A DNA stretch of 64,000 nt from Sinotaia quadrata (lineage: Eukaryota; Mollusca; Gastropoda; Architaenioglossa; Viviparidae), in contig CM054179.1 in the NCBI GenBank assembly GCA_028829895.1, forward strand, positions 48,319,391 through 48,383,390, read 5' to 3'. The notes beneath the pieces were generated by a model, which saw nothing but the letters and a program-made list of their open reading frames with translations, ran no database searches and was not told the DNA's origin. Made by a program: the position numbers and the translations under genes. Shown here one piece after another: positions 60,079-64,000 of the stretch (position 1 is the stretch's first letter; each line of letters starts with the position of its first letter).

Positions 60079-61170
60079 GGAGAGTGACGGATAGAAAGAC
60101 ACTTCATATTAAAGATTAAGAGAGAAGTAATTAGAAAGAGATAGTGGATAGAAAAAGAAATAGAGAGAAAAGAAAGGACAGGAAAACAGGGAATTAGAAG
60201 CAGAAAAACGAACATACCTGCAGACAAAAGGGAAGAATCTTTACAGTTTATATTCTTACTGCATTATCTAGTTGTTAAGAATAAAGAAAATAATTATTTT
60301 CAAGTTCGATGGTTCTGGTTGATGTGTGTGTGTGTGTGTGTGTGCGCTATATATTCGGCATTACCATTTTTCTGTTTTTGCATCATTTCAGCTAACGACA
60401 GTTTGTAGTCGTAGATACAAAGATTTACCATCGCATTAAATTTCTGCTCTTCTCCCTTCTAGTCAGCTGAAGGACCATCCAATTTCAGTCATACATTTCT
60501 TGTGTGTCCGTTAAAAAACAGTAATGCTCTCTCAGCCTCTATTTGTCTCTGTCTCTTTCTATTTCTCTCTCTCAGTCTCTCTATGTCTTTATTTTTTCTC
60601 TCAATCTCTACTTCTCTCTCTCTTCTTTCTCTATTTCTTTCTCTTAGTTACTTATAAACAGGAGTAGTTAAAGATTTCAAACATTTTTCGGTTTTAGCAA
60701 ATGTTTCTACTTCCCTGTGCCAGTAAACTAATTAATCACAACTTCATAGATGACGTCATGTTGTCACATTGTTCACTGGTTCTCTATCATACTGGCTACC
60801 TTCCAGTGTTCACTGGTTAACTGTCCACATTGTTCATTTGCTTTCTATCCACAGAAGAATAAAATAAATCTCTGCACTTTGTTATGATAATCAACATTGT
60901 TCCAACTTTAAATACATGTCTCATCACACAATTGTGCGCACTCCTGCTAGAAACTTGTGATGTCTATCTAAAACACGCATTTTTAGCATTCCTATGTCGT
61001 ACGATCAACAATCTTTTGATTATCAAGGTCCATCTATCTGGTACATCTATACCTCCTTTCGAGCTGACATTAAAGAGAACATTGTCATTTTTAAGAGGTC
61101 TCTCTCACGATATGCTTTCATCAGCAAGGACCTTCAATATATATTTGCTAGTGTATTTTTATATTTTCAT
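60079..61170. other. Unique sequence with short GT and CT tracts
   Basis: (TG)n at 60325-60344 and CT-rich 60530-60645. No gene seen. The 143-codon frame at 60884-61315 runs into the CA microsatellite and lacks a motif. Confidence 0.5.
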
Positions 61171-61174
61171 AACA

Positions 61175-61266
<92 letters not shown>
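61171..61266. repeat. (CA)n microsatellite
   Basis: About 95 bp of CA repeats with a single GT interruption. Confidence 0.96.
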
Positions 61267-61268
<2 letters not shown>

Positions 61269-61394
61269 TTTTTCAAATTTTTGCTCGAGGATTTAAGTTC
61301 AGTAGTTTGTATTGAGACCTTGTAGATTATCTTGCGTGTAATTATTGTACAACTCTTAAAGCTTTAATAAGATAAAATATCTGTCTGTGTCTCT

Positions 61395-61430
61395 GTCTAT
61401 CTATCTATCCATCGATCCATCCATCCATCC

Positions 61431-61514
<84 letters not shown>

Positions 61515-61580
61515 GTGTCTCTGTCTGTCTATCTATCCATCTATCTGTCTGTCTATCTATCTATCTATCTGTGTGTGTGT
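61395..61580. repeat. (CTAT)n / (CCAT) / (CTGT) microsatellite
   Basis: About 180 bp of tetranucleotide repeats, mainly CTAT. Confidence 0.96.
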
Positions 61581-61660
61581 AAATTATATAACTGTATTGT
61601 TTGTTATACACGCAGCTGTGCATTGTATAACATATTTATTATGTATCATGTATATTTTTA

Positions 61661-61692
<32 letters not shown>

Positions 61693-61911
61693 GTTAGTAG
61701 TAGTAGTAGTAGTAGTAGTGGTAGTAGTAGTATGCCTCTTTCCGCGACTTCTGTTTGACTGTCGGTTGTGATCCAAGGTCTCGGAATCTTACCAAGATTC
61801 TGGGAGATCCAAGGTTTTACGGAGGATGTGGGTATTTCCTAGGAGAGCTGCTTTGAGTAGTGGGGCGAGTTTGTGGTTTCCAGGGAGTTTATTCAGATAG
61901 CCTTCCAACTC
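61661..61911 (-). mobile_element. 5'-truncated LINE 3' end with trinucleotide tail
   Basis: On the minus strand 61911-61789 encodes 40 residues and a TAA: ELEGYLNKLPGNHKLAPLLK then AALLGNTHILRKTLDLPESW. The pattern (Leu)-P-G-(N/H)...LLG-(T/N)-(A/T)-HILRK is the C-terminus I know from many animal non-LTR retrotransposons. A short 3' UTR and then (CTA)n and (ATA)n tails (61661-61732 on plus) follow, as expected at a LINE 3' end. Upstream of residue 1 the match stops, so the copy is 5'-truncated. Confidence 0.72.
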
Positions 61912-62039
61912 AGTGCGTCACGGAAACGTCACGCAAACGTGCCGTAAAATAAAACTGTTCGATATCTCTTTATTAACATCACTTTAAAAAAATTACGAAA
62001 GGGCTTAGTTACTCTTATAAAATTATTTTCTTTCACCTG
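61912..62039. other. Unique sequence
   Basis: Nothing recognised. Confidence 0.5.
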
Positions 62040-62160
62040 TCCGACAGGTCTCCCACCAATCCTTTTGTGGAACTCGACTAGCACCACCAGCACCCGTGGT
62101 GAACATGCTTTGCCTGGTACTTAGAGCTGTGGAGATTACACTACTCGGCCAATTGTACTA
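62040..62160 (-). ncRNA. tRNA-like segment, possible SINE
   Basis: The minus strand has an A-box-like TTGGCCGAGTAGTG (62152-62139) and a B-box-like TAGTCGAGTTCC about 70 bp downstream. The spacing is longer than in most tRNAs and no cloverleaf is clear. At best a decayed tRNA-derived SINE. Confidence 0.22.
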
Positions 62161-62284
62161 CTTGTCATGTTGGATTCTCTTTAGTGACTGTCATGAATAT
62201 GGTTACATTTTGAAATATATAAATGCTTGTTGGAAGGCTTTAGAAATATGACTGTATTAATATAAATATTTACATTTATTTAGT

Positions 62285-62680
62285 TAATGCATTGATGTAC
62301 CTAATCAGTCTGTCTAGCTGCCTATCCGTCAGTGTGTTGAATTTAAGAATCTATCTTCCCATCATACATTCAATGACAGTCTTTTGTCTAACTGTTTATC
62401 CACCTATCCATCTACCGACTGTTTTATTTTTTTATCTTTCTAACTGTTTATCCATCCATCCTTCGCCCGTCTGTTTGTCTATCTGTATGTTATCTACCCG
62501 CCTGCTTGTTCGCCCGTTCACTCATCCATCGAAAGTCTGTTTGTCTATTTGTCGATCCACCCATTACCCACCCATTGACTGATTCCAGCTATCTAGGTGG
62601 AAAGATGGACAGATAGGTAGCTTCCTAGCTGTCTCTCTGTTTATACAGATTGATCTATCTATCTGTTATAAACGTGTACG
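62285..62680. repeat. Degenerate CTAT/CCAT-type repeat region
   Basis: Diverged strings such as CTGTTTATCCATCCATC and GTCTATCTGT recur, probably an old tetranucleotide microsatellite. Confidence 0.7.
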
Positions 62681-63199
62681 TGTGTATGAATGTAAATGTG
62701 CAAGTGTGCTCGTGACTAAGGATAAAAGATATGCCGTATCACGGCTTGCAGGCATAGAATTTGCAGCAGCTTACATATTTCCTGAAATTACCAACAAGGC
62801 GCGCGCGCTCAAGGACGAAGTGCACTCTCGCCATAGGGTTCTGTCAGATGCAGAGAAACCATAGTTCATCTCAGACCTATCAGACGTCAACGGGTGAACT
62901 TCGTGTCGAACGAACTAGACTTAACCTGCTGCAGACTGAGATCTCTGACTTGAGGGTGTTTTTCCCCCTAGTGCCGAGTTGCCAATGTCAAAATCGCTAT
63001 TTAGGCTTTCATAGTTATCTCATACAGACGGAAACCTATTTCACTCAGGCAATTTCAATTATTCATGTTTGTTTCAGTTTTGGTATCTAGCTTGTTTGTT
63101 TGTTCGTGGTGTTCGTGCTGGTGGATGAATTGACGAAAATTAATATAACAGAGATTTATATATCCTTGTGAAAGTGTATACGTATATATAATTTGTGTG

Positions 63200-63203
<4 letters not shown>
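62681..63203. other. Unique sequence
   Basis: Balanced composition at 62740-62990; overlapping frames of 60 and 109 codons without motif. Confidence 0.5.

Positions 63204-63253
<50 letters not shown>
63204..63253. repeat. (GA)n(CAGA)n microsatellite
   Basis: About 26 bp of GA followed by six CAGA units. Confidence 0.95.
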
Positions 63254-63254
<1 letters not shown>

Positions 63255-63904
63255 GATGGGGTGGCGGGAAAGAGAGAAGAACGGAAGAGAGAACCGTTGA
63301 ATGTAGATAATTATGCAAGGCAAACTGTAACGAGCTGTCTTTTCTCAAGTTCACACCCAGAGTGCAAAAGCCAGTGCGTGTAGCCATTGACAGTGGAAAC
63401 ATGAAAGGGTTTTTGTCAACTGCATCGAGCAGCATGACCCATGACCTCTCGGGCCTTCTATTTGCATGGTTTCAATGAAGTGAAGGGCGACGAAAAAGCC
63501 AGAAAGACTTTCCACACGCTACATTTTTTACCCCCTAGTTTTCCCTTGCTTCTTTTGCTTCGTCTCTCGGGTAAGCAGAGGGTACATTTGTTTGGGCCAG
63601 AGCAGATCGGTCTGTTTGTCAGGTCGCGCGCTACTTCGTGACTTTTGTCATGATTATGTACTTTCGCTAACGGACTGTTTTCCTTACCATCTCTCCAGCG
63701 GGCCTTTGTCACATCTTAAAACTAAGTACACCGCGAAGTGGGAATAGTTGGGCTAATATAGGCGTAATTGCTTAGGCGTGAGTATCTGGGCGTAATGTTA
63801 CAGAGAACTGAGAGAGAGAGAACTCCAAAGAGAGCGAAAGAGAGAGACAGCGTGTACATTCCTGCATTCAATAAAAAGAAAACCAACAGCCTTCAGCTAT
63901 ATAA
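63254..63904. other. Unique sequence
   Basis: Relatively balanced, with frames of 66 and 84 codons on opposite strands at 63441-63712. No motif recognised. Confidence 0.5.
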
Positions 63905-64000
63905 TAGATGAGGGCACGTGGACTGATGCAGTGAGGACATTTCACGTGCTATATTGAGGTAAACAATAGGTGAGGGCACGTGGAGTGATACAGTGAGGGC
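63905..64000. repeat. 62-bp array at the right edge with CACGTG sites
   Basis: AGGGCACGTGGA at 63911 recurs at 63973, with CAGTGAGG after each. A further CACGTG lies between them. The array runs off the window. Confidence 0.8.

Overview
This is non-coding, AT-rich nuclear DNA from an animal. No complete protein-coding gene, rRNA, canonical tRNA, operon or CRISPR array can be supported. Long microsatellites, several dozen unrelated minisatellites, LINE relics, hAT-type DNA transposon remnants and LTR-like insertions point to a large, repeat-rich invertebrate genome. A mollusc or another lophotrochozoan is my guess; the sequence alone does not fix the taxon.

The clearest unexplained structure is one interspersed family seen nine times (6816, 20238, 27503, 32229, 33878, 43317, 47366, about 52500 and 53854). 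Full copies are about 1.3-1.6 kb, start TGTGATG-like and end CACA-like. Three of them have recognisable 5-bp target duplications: GGCAG (perfect), CTATG-derived and CTATC-derived. TG...CA ends with 5-bp duplications are the signature of a solo LTR, but no gag-pol interior is present. Most copies lie against or inside a tandem array. Two of them split an array in register, so the arrays were there first. The copy at 43317-45386 carries a nested 477-bp hAT-type element with perfect 16-bp terminal inverted repeats and a perfect 8-bp target duplication.

Layout: 1-6240 is unique sequence, simple repeats and degenerate arrays, with the best exon candidate at 2447-2561. 6240-8760 is array, LTR-like copy, array. 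8761-20237 is mostly unique, with a LINE relic (13690-13944), a purine array (14806-15190) and a pyrimidine tract (16500-17165). 20238-28620 is dense in minisatellites and holds a perfect 35-bp hairpin (28448-28528). 28621-35385 has unique DNA and two facing LTR-like copies. 35386-43311 is mainly arrays. 43312-47870 has LTR-like copies, the hAT element, a CpG-rich MITE candidate and 40- and 45-bp arrays. 47871-52112 is unique DNA with 51-bp arrays. 52113-56580 alternates arrays (27, 30, 60 and 90 bp) with two LTR-like copies. 56581-64000 is unique DNA with simple repeats, a G21 tract and a 5'-truncated LINE tail.

A few short splice-bounded open segments are listed as exon candidates on both strands. 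They do not join into one model. In 128 kb of strand several such segments are expected by chance, so they are leads, not genes. Nearly all longer open frames are translations of tandem repeats.
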